Assembly (NCBI RefSeq): GCF_023278565.1
Contig: NC_064678.1
Span: 3,100,001-3,164,000, forward strand
DNA length: 64,000 bases
Direction: 5' to 3'
Source of the DNA: Colletotrichum lupini
Lineage: Eukaryota; Ascomycota; Sordariomycetes; Glomerellales; Glomerellaceae
Part shown: piece by piece, positions 11,101-23,587 of the stretch
How positions within the stretch are numbered: the first letter of the stretch is position 1
Layout: every line of letters starts with the position of its first letter
The notes under the pieces: generated by a model
Seen by the model: only the letters and a program-made list of their open reading frames with translations
What the model was told of the DNA's origin: nothing
Database searches by the model: none
Made by a program: the position numbers and the translations under genes

Positions 11101-11859
11101 CGGGCTGAGCGATGCGGCGTTGCTGCTTTCGATCGGAGCCCTTGTTCACGGTCTCATCCAACCCTCTATCGACTCCGCCGCCTGTGCTGCTGGTGCTGCT
11201 GGTACTGCTGTCGTCGCTGCCCCTCCAGCTTCGGGAGGGTTCCCAACAATTGCGCGCCGTGATAAGGGATTCCGGAGTTGCCGTCGTGTTCGAAAAATCC
11301 GGGTGGGATGGACCAATAGTTACGGGTACAAGAGAAAGCGCCTGAATTGGCCGGTACGAACCTTATAGTAGATCTTTTCCGATGCGTCGGCGAGTGTGAC
11401 GGTCTTCTCGAAAGAGCTGCCGACCTTTTCCAACTTCTCGCTCTTAGTCCAGTTGTCGAAAGTGCCGGTAACGTAGACCTCCTCGGCCGGGTGAGCCCTA
11501 TAGTGGGACGCAAAGGTTAGCAAGGTTTTTGATCCAACTGGGAGGCTTGCTTTTTCGCTGGAGACGATGCGAACGGTGCCAATGGTGGTGAGGTCGCCGC
11601 GGACGGGGCCTAAGGACCATGTGAAAGAAAGTTTGCATTCCACATGTCCTTTGACGAAAGCATGCAAGCCAACCGCCGTTTCCAAGCGCCGGACGGTAGA
11701 GCAGCAATGCAAGGAGGGGCATTGGGATTCCGTCGCATTCCAGTAGTGATTTCCATGTAAGGGTCTTGAGACTCAGAGTCTAGAGAGAGATGGGCTGGCG
11801 GGGAGGGGGAAATGCGGGCGGAGTCGATGAGCATACCAGGTAAACTTGTAAGTGCCCAT
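8111..11859 (-). CDS. AMPK1_CBM glycogen-binding-domain protein (Crp1/Mdg1-like) with an acidic Ala/Glu/Lys-rich tail
   Basis: Three exons, complement(8111..9664,11362..11497,11837..11859), give 570 aa. Exon 1 encodes only MGTYKFTW. Exon 2 encodes HPAEEVYVTGTFDNW and the rest of the first CBM strands through KIYYK. Exon 3 resumes with FVVDNNWITDHTAPQE, so the carbohydrate-binding domain (about residues 1-80) is rebuilt only by splicing. Intron 1 is 339 bp, with branch GCTAACC and acceptor CTATAG. Intron 2 is 1697 bp, with donor GTTCGT, branch TACTGAC, a pyrimidine tract and CTATAG. The remaining 490 residues are low complexity (Ala, Glu, Lys, Pro, Val, Thr), with an Ala/Val/Gly-rich hydrophobic stretch (about ATAATIGGLAAAAAIN) and a basic C-terminus (KKKKNRLSAFIGKLKAKVHSK). 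Yeast relatives Crp1 and Mdg1 bind cruciform DNA or act in pheromone signalling; the role here is unknown. The donor of intron 2 is atypical after GT. Confidence 0.85.
9665..11361 (-). other. Unusually long (1697-bp) second intron of the glycogen-binding protein gene
   Basis: The interval is bounded by GTTCGT at 11361 and CTATAG at 9665, with TACTGAC about 20-30 nt before the acceptor. Its phase (0) exactly joins KIYYK to FVVDNNW. Several ORFs of 60-220 codons exist inside on both strands, but none resembles a known protein. A TTTATAA element on the coding strand (about 9843-9850) lies about 180 bp upstream of exon 3 and could mark an internal promoter. Confidence 0.7.
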
Positions 11860-12213
11860 TGTGATGGATGTGAGGGCTGCTTCTTTTCGAAAGAGGGGCA
11901 ATTAGAATTACTCGGTTCGGAGCGAGTGCCTCGTCGTCGGCAGGAACAATGTGAAAGAAAGGGCAGGTGAGGATTCGAGATTCGAACAACAGGAAGAAGG
12001 TAGGAAGGAGAGGTTTGTTGGAAAAAAAAGAGGAAGAAAAAGATGAGGGACGAGAATTGAGCGGCGGGAACCCCCAAAAATTATTGCGCGCGAGTGGCAG
12101 AGAAATAATTGCTGGGGTCGGGGGTGTGGGAAGGTGGGCGGCGCAAAAGTCGTCCGTCGTCTACGCACCTCAGTGTAAGAGGAGTGGTACACTACCTGAG
12201 GTGTGTAATCACT

Positions 12214-12214
<1 letters not shown>

Positions 12215-12245
<31 letters not shown>
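12215..12245. repeat. (GT)n microsatellite
   Basis: An uninterrupted GT dinucleotide run of about 15 units lies some 350 bp upstream of the start of the glycogen-binding protein gene, on the promoter side. Such runs are commonly length-polymorphic. Confidence 0.95.
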
Positions 12246-12246
<1 letters not shown>

Positions 12247-13680
12247 CTACCTCTGAAGTGTGAGGTGTATTGGTCTGAAGGTGGTTGCTGGCGCAGATGG
12301 TCCCGGCCCAATTTGACTTGACCTGAACTGACGGTGACGGGACCGTCCCTGGTTCGGCGACACCAGCGTCCAACGTCGCGCTGGGCTGGGCTGCGATGTG
12401 CTCCAAGCAAGCTGGGCTGGGTGTACATAGTGAGCCGGGTGTGTGTGAGGTGCGTGGAATCTGCGGACCGTGGACGGCGGTCTGGACGCAGTGAACGAAC
12501 GGTCTGAGGTGGTCCAGTCTGTCTGCAACCTTGAACTCCGTCTGCGCGCAGGCTTGGGCGCGGGCTCCACCATCAGACGTCCGCGGTGCAGTGTGAGTGT
12601 GCTTGCTCATCAGCGGTGTGTCTCTGAATTATGACGACAACCGCATCGGTCTAGGCGCTTACACCTAGTCCAACGGCCCAACGATGCCAATGATGTAGGC
12701 CGGTGTACGGAGTATTGGTCCCTTTTTTGCTTGTCGGTCAGTCGGTGAGTGAGTGAGAGTGGGCGGGCATTCATTCCCTGGGTTCTTCAACAATTCATGT
12801 CTCTGGATGATGTTCTCTCCCGAGAGAGTCATCGTCCACCACCGTACTTCAGTCAAGACATGGACTTTTCTACAGCTCATGTCTCTGCACGAACAGACAA
12901 TTGGCATTGGGTTCAAAGCGAACCGTAACATGTGACTTGAGCTTTAATGACATGTCCCGAAATATCCCAAAAGTTCCGAGGGCCCGACTACGTTAGTCTC
13001 AAGGAAGGGTCGAGAAGGTGAGGCTTTGCCGTCACAGCGTCGCAGTGTCACAGAATGGGACAAGCGCAGCAGCACCTTCCCTCCTCAGCGAACTCTGAAT
13101 CAGCAAGGACCAGCCAGACATTGTATGAATTGTCATCGGAAGGAACACCCAGAGTAAGATACTCAGTCGTACCTGCCTGCCGACCTCAAGATAAGGTACC
13201 TCACGTACTTTATCAGGCAATCACGTACTTACCCTCATTATTCATGAGAGGCAAGAATGACGATCCGCTCGTGCTACCCACGTTCTTTGCTGCACCCTCT
13301 GCGGAGTACTGTACATATTGACAAGAACTTTGGGGAAACATACGAGGTTAATGGAAGCAGGTGAGCCTGAAGAACCCCCGCTATGACTGCACCTCACCTC
13401 ACCCCATGTATGTGAACCCAAAGATCTCAAGTGACTCCCAGCGATGTCGCATCCATCCACAACCACCTCTCCTTGATCCACTCTACGCCAGCAAACCAAC
13501 ACCAAATCCATGATCGCGATTCACAACAAGCACCGACAAAGACCACCTCTACTCCGTAGGGTCTAGCAAGATCTGCAAACTGCAAACTCCTCAACGCCCA
13601 GCCTCCTCTTTCTTCTCCTCCTCGAAACATCCCCTGCGCTTCACGTTGCCTCCTCATAGTCTTCACCGTTTCTTGCTTGG

Positions 13681-13736
13681 CCTTGCCTCGCCTCGCCTCG
13701 CGTTACCGTACCGTACCCTACCTTACCGCCGTACCT
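13681..13736. repeat. Pentanucleotide array (CCTYG / TACCG / TACCN)
   Basis: Tandem 5-mers run CCTTG, CCTCG, CCTCG, CCTCG, then TTACC/GTACC-type units. A very similar array lies in the opposite orientation at 23549-23587, on the other side of the transcription-factor gene. Confidence 0.8.
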
Positions 13737-16700
13737 GAGCTATACCCTGTGCTAACGCAGACGCGACAGGCCAGAAATATCTCCGTCTGGTGTGTGCTTC
13801 AGACGTGGGATGAAGCTAGGCTTGCAACTAATTTCGAATACCACCTACTATTCCGACACTACCGCACCATACACTCCCAGATACGACACGCCAACATCGT
13901 TCTCGCCGTCTTTGTGGAGCCGCCCATTCTTTGCAACTTGCCCGAGCCGCTTCCTCTCTGAATCGAGTACCTCTTTACTCAGGGGGCATTGCACCTAGAG
14001 TCTTCTCGTTTCCTTGTCAGCTTTTCTCTGCAACCCTTCTACGCCCCGGTGCCACCAAGGGTTTGATTTCCACACCGAGTTCAACGCCGATGCGACACTG
14101 GGAACTCTACAAGTACGTCGGACTTGCATGGTCGGAATCCTGTGCATCCAGGCCAGCCTCCAACCTCCCCTCACCGGGCGGGTCCTTTGGTGCACCTTAA
14201 ACCTCGCCAATTGCTTCCTTCTTACCTTATCTCTAGCTTCAATGCTGGGCTGCAAGAATTGTCTTATGACAAGCCACGGCAATCCGGCCTGAACATTGTC
14301 TTCGACCAAACAGTCGCGCCAATTGCAGACAATATGATCTGACTCCGAAGAATCGCCCCTCTCCCCTGAATCTTCCAGCCACCCAGCCACCCCCGGAGGC
14401 ACTTCACCTGCCATCTCTCAACTAGTATAGACTTTGCCCAAATTATCACTATCCCGCGCGCTCCTGGCACCATTCCAGCCACCGCGCCAGCGCCATGCCT
14501 AACTATGTTGCTGCCGTCAGCCGCTGCAGCTACTTCTCTGACACGGTGGTCCGAACCCCTACGCCTTGGAACTGCTGACGCAGCAGACGAGACCTCCGAG
14601 GCGAACCTGTGGTGTTCCAATCGTTTCCATTCCCTCACGAGCTGTAACGGTCCAGGTCCCCTTATACTTACATCATACTGCTTGCGGGTTCCAGCACACT
14701 TGGAGTCGCCTGTTGCTGCCGCCCCTTCAACGCCTCGTACTTCACCAGAGTATATTAGCCCGCACGAATCTAACCAAACTGCGCAGTGTAAACCTCTCTA
14801 ACGTTGCTCTTATTGCAAATCGCGAGTAAGCGTCCACGCGGCACTGTTAATTCCCGCTCTCGATTTCACAATCGAATCGAATCTCCCAAGATCTTACCGC
14901 GCCAGGAAATTGCGGGGAAGAAAGGGTGGAAGCTCCAGACTCAGACAGGGACGGTTCCCGAACTGAGACAACCCTAGGCCCCTCGCCATAGATTGATGTT
15001 CGATCACGCGCCCAATCTTCTCCATAGCCTCAACCACGGACGACGATGACCTGCTTTGCCCCCACTCACAAATTTCTTTCCCGCGTGGGAAATGCCCCAA
15101 AACCGCTGCGATAACTGAGCAGATCGCAGGACGCAAGTTTCGGCAATTGCACCACAGTAGAGGCTGCATTCGGGGCCCGGTTGAATCTCGGTGACTTGAT
15201 GAAGATCGACTCGCCCAGCACACCCTTGCCAACTGCCCGCGTTCGTCACCTCGGGTGTTCAACCGATGTCGCAACATGAACAAACCCAAAGAGGACTGCT
15301 CCTGGTGGCACGTTCCCACGGGTTTCCCCGACCTGTCCGCCATACCAAGGTATTGTCAGCACGTTGGAAGAAGTCAGACTTCTCGAAACTTGCAAACGTC
15401 CGCCACGCCTTCGCGAAACTGCGTGGGCCAGGCCCCTCGAGGTTTCATCAACGTGTGATTTCGTTCTCTCTACGACGGTTTCGCTCTCAGGGGGTGGTTG
15501 AGGCGAACAGGTCTCCATTCTCCAGAGTTTAAAAGTCATGAACTCGACGTCAGAGCTCCCGCACGTGTCAATCATCAGATGCAACCTCGTTTCGTTTCGA
15601 GCCTCTCGTGCGTTGCATCGTTCCACCCAGAGGCACGTATTTTAGATGGTCGATGCTTGCTTTTTTGCTTAGCTTATACCGTACGCTTTCTGCCTGCCGA
15701 GAGTAGCCGCTGCAGTAGTGTTCGTGCGTTGATGTACAAGATTACAAGCAGGTTCTTGACGGCTCGCCTGTGACTCCGCTCAAGGTCAGAGTCATTGACT
15801 GCCTTGTGGATTGTTCACCATGCATCGCGAATACACAATAGTAACATGGTAAATTTACTCGAATGGGATACTCGTCGGAATGCGTGGGGTTCAGCTTTGA
15901 GACGGAGAACTGCACGCTGAAGTTTGCTTATATCGATGGCACCGCTCAGATCTTGTTGACGAATTTATCAATTACAGTCTTGCCCAACTTGGCTTGGGTT
16001 CGCTACTGTTCTAGCAAACGAAACTAGATAAAATCAGCTCGGAATCATTTCCAGCTACCAGAAGGAGTACCGCTCAAGTGTGTGACTTGGCCATTACGCA
16101 CACCTCATTTGTTCGCGCCGTCATTATAGACTGTATATGGTATCTGGATTGGATCGAATGAGGTGATTACTCCTACGGCAACCTTGATCCATATCTGTCC
16201 TGCCTCCTCCCTAGTATGTATACGTGGATATGTCACGGGGAGAATGGCTCTCAGCTAAACAGTCGGATATGAGACGAGGTGGTAGCGGGTTGAATCTCTG
16301 CCGTCTTCATCCACGTGATAATGCCTTCTCGAAGATGAAGCAACGTCCTCGCTGTGGTGATAAAAGGTTTCCAGTCTCAGGTAGTGCGGTGCTTGATAAG
16401 GGCAATAATTGGGCTGGTCATATCGGCTTCGCCACTCGATACCGCGCAGCTCATCTCGTCTCCGAGATTTTCGTTAAGGGCAGACGTCGTGAGAAGCGTG
16501 GCCGGATGCATCATAGAAGATTATATCAGTAACGCGTTATTCACTTGGGCTTCTCGCTTGGTATCTCTCATGTATCCAGTGCCGAATACTTAACTTGAAG
16601 GTTAGGGTGCTGGGAGATAATGAGGACTTTGCCCTGCCTACCGTTATGACCAAAAAATGCATGGGCGTACCCATTAGCGACATCGGTAGCGAGATTCTGA

Positions 16701-19700
16701 GGTAGGGGATTCAGAGAATGCCCGTCGCAGAATCTGGTATGATGCAGTTTTTCGAGGTTTGCATCATGGGAGAGGTGGCATTGACGGATTGGTGCCCAAG
16801 CTTTATGATCATGGACCAGAACACCGTCAATGCCTGCTTGCTTTCCTACCCGGTCGATTCAAGCCTGTTAGCAGACGGTTGAGCTCATTCGAGGTCGAGT
16901 GAGAAGTTGGTTGGATGAGATGGAATGACGGTAGACCTACCATAGGAGAAAGTGGTGAAGTGAAGGTGATGTGACACAATAGTTGTCACCCTCTTCTTTG
17001 CATCCAAATATATAACCATGGTATCTTGGAGCTTGGAAGGTTTGAACTGGAAGATCTGCAGAAAGGAGTATAGTGTTCGTTTCGTTAGTGTTTCGATCTT
17101 CTAAAGGGGTGACGTTTTTACAATACCATCCGGACCATGAGTCTCTCAAAAGATCATGGTAAAGACATAGTATAGATGAAAGAGGAGTGAGGAGATCGTC
17201 GGTGATCTATGGTTCATCCACCATATGGGGGCTCTTGGGGGTTGTACATCGAAGGATCATGGTCCCCCAAACTCTCCAGCTCCGCGAGGTACAAATGTCG
17301 GGTTGAGTCGGCAAGGTCATATCCGTAAAATTCAGTAGGACCAGGAGCCCACTGCCAGATGACAAGGCTGGCCGCTGCAGATCCGCCTCATGGCTAGTGT
17401 ATATATATGCCACCACGTGTGTCATATCTAGACCGGCACAGCTTCTTTCTGACATCGGGATAGGTACAGACGCAGCCCAAGACCCGCTGAAAAGCTTTCG
17501 AGAGATAGAAATCAAGCGGTCGGCTCAGCGCGTGATATCTTTTTCATATGTTCTCAAAGCTATGCACCTGTTCTAGAGCTCTCTACTCGCGAGTACATAG
17601 CCTACAAAAAGGAGGGCTACAGGTAGATGTGGGGAGGTATTGACTCCTGACGAACAGACCCGATCAGAGAGAACGGCGACGGGATTCCAGCCGTGTGTTC
17701 GGTGCGTCTAAACATGTCTGCAAAATCATCCCTCCATAGCACTGCCTCGAACGAGGCATCGCAGCATTTTGATCTCAACGCAATCCGCCCAGCCTCCAGC
17801 ACAGGGGCGGAGAACGCACTCGAAATCACCCTCATAGATCCGGATATCCCTCAGTCAAAGCAAGAACCAAAAAGAGTTCACCCCCCCGGTGCCGATGTGG
17901 GGGCTACATCTCTTGGTGCTCATGCTGGGATTCGAACTCGGGTACTCGTATGCGCTGAGCCTGTCGTCGAGTAGGCTGGTTGGCGATTTGATTATTGACC
18001 ATTAACCATTCCACCACCCACGCCACAGTTTGACCTGACCCCCGACCTAGGGGGCGCCTGCTGTGCTGGTGACAGGAATTGGATAGAAGGGGGGTATATA
18101 CCCTTAGGCTCCCACCCCGTTGCGTGGAGGGTGCGGATGGGCGGTACCTGCCTGGTTTGTGGTTATGGCGTTGCCAGGGGTGATCAAGTACCCATCAAGG
18201 TGTTGCACTACAGCCTGATAGCACGATACGGCGGCTTAGTCACCAGCGTGGATCATGCTGAGGTGTCTTGATACTTCCCATACTGATGCCGCGGCTGAAT
18301 ATAAAAGCAGTGCATCTGAGCCAACTGTAGGTTCGTTACATTGACGTGCTTCGTATTGGAGGCAGCCCCGTTCGGGTCAGCCCTGCCAGGCAAGCCTCTG
18401 GCAAGCATCGCGGGTGGTTTCGTCTAAGCGAGGACATCGTCCATTTCTAAGTAGGGTAGGTTGCCCTTTTCAAGTTCGGTTTCTCTCTCAGATACACCCT
18501 TTACACCGAATCCCCTCTCATCCATTAGAGAAAATTCCCTTTGGAATACATAAGTGAAGTTGCAAGTCAAAGGGCAATGGCATGCTACTCGAAATGCCGT
18601 TCTTGTCTTGCCATCTCAAGACTCGCGGATACCTACGAAGTAAACTTATTCATCCATGCAGACGGATCTCTTCCCATCTCACTTCATACAATTCACGACG
18701 TAGACCAGTGCAATTGGGCCTTGAACAAGTGCAAGTGGAGTGAGGTCTCGATGCCTGCTTTAAATAATTCCGTACACTGTCTCCTGCCCCAAGGAGCGTG
18801 GAAGCAGACCTCGTGAGTGATCACTCAAATCCTTCCACAGAACTCAAGCCAGACTATTCCCTTGCCCGGTCCGATCGTGTAATTGATATAGAAACCGCGC
18901 GTCCATGGCCGAGAGGCTCCATCAAACGAGGCGGAGTAGATCGCTCGACAATAGCTACGGCGAGAGCAATTCCACGTCATCAAACAACTGAATCCTGCTC
19001 AAGAGTCAGAACAAAGGAGAACGCTATGAAAACGTCGCGAGAGCTGGCCAGTTGATTACAAGCAACCACGACAACTCCGATGAGTACGACAAGAGAAACC
19101 TCATCAGATAGTCTCACCAGTCTGCGTCCAAAGCGCCAGTTGCCATGCTCACCTTACCGACTAGGTATTGTCGCAAAAAGTCAAACACGGGGAAACAAAG
19201 GGCTTGCCTATCCTACTAGATTCTCACATAAAAAGCAGAGGATGGCCTGAAGAACAAGTAGACCAATGCCACGTTCGAATTATCGGGGTTTAGGGGTCTT
19301 CCTCCTCTGGAGGTATGCAGGTCTCTAGCTGAGGTTAACACTCCGCGAATCTCACATCTCAGAATCATGTATCTTATCTGGCTCTATTCCTTTAATGCGT
19401 AATACTATAGTTTTCTGAAATGAATGGTAAATTCTCATCGTCTCGATACATATATACTAAGTGGTTCTGCTCAGAATTACGACCACTATAAACCATGGAG
19501 CACTCATCAATGTTTACATCCTCCTCCATATACTCGTAAGAACTGAGGAACAGAACATGAGCGAAAAGGAAAAGGCCGTCTCTACATTTCTCTATCTGGT
19601 GTCCTCCCGTAAATGCTATTTCTTCTGGACCTGCTTTCTTCCTCCCGTCATAAATGTCGTAAGTGTACAATGCAAATAGGTATTATGATCCTCTGGCCAA

Positions 19701-19890
19701 GTTGCTCTTGAATGTGCTGTGTGCCATGCCAAAGAAAGGAAAATGCAAAAAGATGAAAATGGAAATGCAGAAAAAACTGCTGGGAAAAAATGGTAGGAAA
19801 AGTCGAAGTGAAGTATGCAATGCTGATACCAAATGTCGAAAAGAGGAAAATGCTGCCACCCACCACCACCTACCACACAATCATCTCCAT

Positions 19891-22800
19891 CTAAAACCAC
19901 TTCCAGGTGCAGCCCTCGGCCAACTTACTCAGAACGCCGACTGCATCGACATAGAGTCGGCTCCTGTTGCCGAGGCAATCCACTTCGAGCCATCTTCTCA
20001 CAAGAGCCACGACCATCGTGGCCTCCTTCTTCAAGGGTGTTTCCATGGCGTTCTTGACGCCCATGCTCGCAATAGTGCGAATCCATTGAAGCGCCTCGTC
20101 GTCATTGTCTGAATCGCCGCGACTTGCTTCGCCGCCGTTGATGCGGTGCCCGTTGGCCCAGCAGATGAGGGCGCAAACGTACATGCCCCAGTAATCCGAA
20201 ATGTCCTTCCACATCCGGGGTCTGCCGGCCTCCCGAGTATCCATGTCATCTTCGTCATCAGAGTCTTCTTCAGAGTTGCCGTGGTCGGTGAAGGCGCGAA
20301 GAGCCCGACAGGCAAAGACCAACGCGACGGCAGCGCTGCCCGAGTCGGACCACTCCCGGAGCCGCTGTTTGTGCTCATCGAACTGTTTAGACTGCAGAAC
20401 CTTGTGGCTGAAGATCCAACTGTCACCTGAAACGGCCAGTAAATCATGAAGAGGAGTGTGGTGAAGAGCTAGGTAGGTGTTGGCCTTGGGGCAGTCCGAG
20501 AATATGTTGGCCATGCGGAAAGTCTGTGGCTCTAGTATTTCTGTTGAAGACGAAGAAATTTGCGCCGCTTCTCTACGATGAGGGAGCAAAAGTACCTCAA
20601 AGGCCAGAATCACTGCACGGTCGAAAGGGGCGTGCGCGTCGACTATGCTTCTTGACAAGCTGTCTGGATTGAGTAAAGACAGAAGCGTTTGGTTATCCAG
20701 GGAAACTCCCTTGGACGAGACCATCGCCGCCCACGCATCGGCACTAGGTGCATCCCAGAGGTCCTGAGCTGGGCCAGTGAGCGGGATGTTGGGTGGCATG
20801 CCATCGGTCGTGATGTCGAAGTTGCGGACTCGTGGCTGGTCCAGGTAAACCGAGCTGTGAATATCCAGGACGAAGCATGCCGACAGAAGGCGACGACGAG
20901 CCTCTGCATCGATCCAAGTGTGCCATCTGACGTTATTGGTTCCAGTCCGAGGCACGGGGCCAAATATGACCTTTTTGTTGTCATATACCTGGAACGGAGG
21001 TTTAGAACTTATTGCTGAGATGAGAAATCCAAAAGACTGAAAGAGAAGTTCACACAGTAAAAGAAACTAAAGCTAGAAGAAATGAGGTAGAACAAACGTG
21101 TCAGAATGAAATGCAGAAGAGGACTTACCCGCAAGTAAACGGATTCGAATTCTTTTGATGGCCTGATGGCTGCTCTCCGGCCGCGGAACCGCGCGAAGTA
21201 CTCACATAGCAGAATCGCTTGCATGACAGGCACGTCCCATTGTGGTATCTGTTCCTCCCGCAATGTCAGCAGAGTGACTTCCATTGTAGAGTATGGTTGT
21301 GTCAACTTACGTATTTGGATTGTTGCCAGGCATATTCATGCAGCTGATCCCCCCTGATGCGATCCTCCTTACCACTCAGATATTGAGTCGCCACTGCAGC
21401 CATGGCGCAACGAAGCACTTCAACCTGCTCCGCCGCGGCCTCGAATGTCCTTCGGTGTACGATTGGGAAATGTGGGTGAAACTTTTCCCAGTAGACATCG
21501 AGGTAGCCGGGAATGGCTCTGCAGATAGACATAGGCAAGGAGCCCTGCATCAGGGCCGGGGCCGCTAGGAGGCCCGACGCCACCTCCTTACGGCCCAAAC
21601 AGGCATATGAGTTCATCATCCGGTCCGATGGTAGTGCCGTCGACGGGGTGACTAGAGTTTCACAACTTTGAGCCGATGCCGATGTCACCGGCGGGGTCAG
21701 GCTACGAACAGTATTGGGGAACCGTGGCTGTTGCTGAGGGTCACGGAATGTCTGCTCGTCAGAGTAGGTAGATATGGAAGTGCCGAGCATCGGGTACACC
21801 TGTGGAGTGCTGAGCTGGGGAGAGGTCGAATATTGGTAGAGCATAGGGCCGGTAGCTCCTATGGTCTCGTAGCCACCTGTTGGGCAAGGCGAAAGGAGGT
21901 TATTTTGCCAATCTGGCGCCGCCGTCGGCCAGAACGCGCGTCGCGAATTATCGGAAGGCGTTGAATAAGTGCTGTCGGAAGCTGAAGAGGGCCATCCCAT
22001 GGGATCCTGAGCATGTGAAAGTTCAGGTGTTTGTAGTCCCAGCCCCGATGTCTGGAGATACAACGGAGGGTACTCAGGAGTTGTGCGTGGCTGATAGTCG
22101 ATGGAGGAAAACGAGGGCGGGGTGTTGAAATCGCCATTTGAAGGCTGAAGTATGGGTTGTTGTGAGGATTGGCCGGACAGAGAATAGCCTCCACCGTAAC
22201 CAGGACCACCGGACGAAGGGCGATAGCTCTCGTTCCCTAGGTGGGGAGACATAGACTTGCTAACGTCTGGCGCGCTCATGGACTGATAAGTACCAGGGTG
22301 TGACATACTCGATGTCATTGGGAGGCCGTGGATCGGTGTTGTTGCGCTCGTAGGGTATCCAAGCAAGGGAGGTTGTAATCCCATGCTTCGGACTCCTGCG
22401 TCCAAAGAGGCGGCCGAGGTCCGGCGACTTTGACTCCCTCCTCTGCTTCTCGATGCCTTGTCGCCCTCGAGCTCACTTACTACGAGTCAGTTGATGCTAC
22501 CAGAATCGAAAGATGAGGATACCAAACTAACTGTCGTTGCTGATGACGCTCAAGTAGATCCTTGCGGTGGAAAGCCCTATCGCAACCGGGAATTGAGCAC
22601 CCATATTGGGGAGTTTCATGGCTAAGCTGGTGTCGTCTGGTATCAAAATTTGTTAGCCGAAGCACCGCGGTGGGAAGTTATCGCATCAAGCCTACCTTAG
22701 ATGCTCAGCGCGTGTGAATGTCTAACTCAAGTCAGCGGATTCCTCTAACGGACTTCTACGAAATTATGCTGACGTACCTTGGGAGGACGACAGAGGTCGC

Positions 22801-23275
22801 ATGTATGAACCTTCATACCCTTCTTCGCCCTACTGACACGGCCGGTAATGGGAGTCAACTTGACAGGAACTTCCCCTCCAGGTGGCACGCTGCCAAAAGG
22901 TCTCATGGGCTGGCCAGAGGGATCAAGGCCGCCGCCCGAGGGCCCTGCGTGGCCGTATCCGTAGTTTGGTTGCTCCATGGAATCGGTGCTGACGTTGCTC
23001 CTTCGACGGGTGTTGACTGGTCGAGCAGATGAAGATGACGAGCCTGTGGTGTTCGACTTGGAGGTGCGGGAGGATGAGCTTCGCTTCGTGCCTTGTGGTG
23101 TGCTTGAACGGTCTGCTTGATCTCTCCCAGTCGCATAGTCTGTGTTGTAAACTGCGCTTGGTGCCAAGTAGGGTTGATGATGTCTGCCTGATGGAGCCGG
23201 GACCTGGTCGTTCTTAATAGTGTGGGATTCGAGTTGGTCCTCGTCCACGTTCATGATATCTTGGAGGCTGGCCAT
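19891..23275 (-). CDS. C2H2 zinc-finger transcription factor with fungal-specific transcription-factor domain
   Basis: Six exons, complement(19891..20988,21129..21248,21311..22475,22532..22636,22696..22721,22778..23275), encode 1003 aa with five introns of 56, 59, 56, 62 and 140 bp. Exon 2 is only 26 nt. Splicing builds two zinc fingers at about residues 160-215: CDLC-RPPK-TFTRAEHLRRHQLSH (C2H2) and CSIPGCDRAFHRKDLLERHQQRH (C2H2). The N-terminus is Ser/Arg-rich. The middle (about 225-480) is a Ser/Pro/Gln/Tyr-rich low-complexity, probably transactivating region. The C-terminal half matches the fungal-specific TF domain layout: HFPIVHRRTFE, QAILLCEYFARFRGR, then EARRRLLSACFVLD. Targets are unknown; the AmdX-like C2H2 plus Fungal_trans class is the closest architecture I can name. 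The gene is isolated between two gene-free regions of 8 and 9 kb, which suits a highly regulated developmental or metabolic regulator, but that is inference. Confidence 0.88.
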
Positions 23276-23548
23276 GGTTTAAGATTCCCAAAAGGGAAGT
23301 GTAGAAGACCGAGATGCAGAATGGTTGCACCCAGAGAGGGAAATGCAGAGGAAGCAACGCAGCCAAAGTTAGTAAGGCACAGCCCGGCTGAATGCTCTCC
23401 TCGGAATAGACTGAAGTCGAGTGAGTGTAGTTGGAAGCAACCCCCAAACATGAAGACGCGCAGTGCGAATTGGGGGACAGTCAGGGTCCAAGAAGGGGGT
23501 GTCAGTGTAGAATGAAGGACTAAACTGGGGTGGATGGAAGACAGTAAG

Positions 23549-23587
23549 ATAAGGTAAGGTACGGTAAGGCAAGGCAAGGCAAGGCAA
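23549..23587. repeat. Pentanucleotide array (AAGGT / ACGGT / AAGGC)
   Basis: Tandem 5-mers run AAGGT, ACGGT and AAGGC repeated, inside the presumed 5' leader or promoter of the minus-strand transcription-factor gene. Read on the minus strand they give CCTTG/CCTTA/CCGTA units, resembling the array at 13681-13736. Confidence 0.8.

Larger units (their letters stand above)
11860..19890. other. 8.0-kb stretch without a recognisable gene
   Basis: The left end (11860-12300) is the promoter and 5' UTR of the glycogen-binding protein gene, including a GT microsatellite. The right end is the 3' side of the transcription-factor gene. Between them I see no ORF with a recognisable domain and no ORF longer than about 150 codons. 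Composition looks ordinary rather than RIP-mutated. Items noted inside are a pentanucleotide CCTNG/TACCG array at 13681-13736, a TATAAAA element (about 18299-18306) followed by a CT-rich leader and a 79-codon ORF (18577-18816), and a tRNA-like B-box on the minus strand near 17935. Confidence 0.5.

Noticed and set aside
17207..17835. Two neighbouring minus-strand ORFs (102 and 72 codons) that might be exons of a decayed regulator
   Set aside because: No zinc-cluster or TF-domain signature could be read, and no convincing splice sites join them.
17890..18030. tRNA-like sequence on the minus strand with a perfect B-box core (GTTCGAATC near 17935)
   Set aside because: The T-stem has two A-C mismatches, and no matching 5' acceptor strand or convincing anticodon arm is found upstream. 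It could be a decayed tRNA, but I cannot support a gene.
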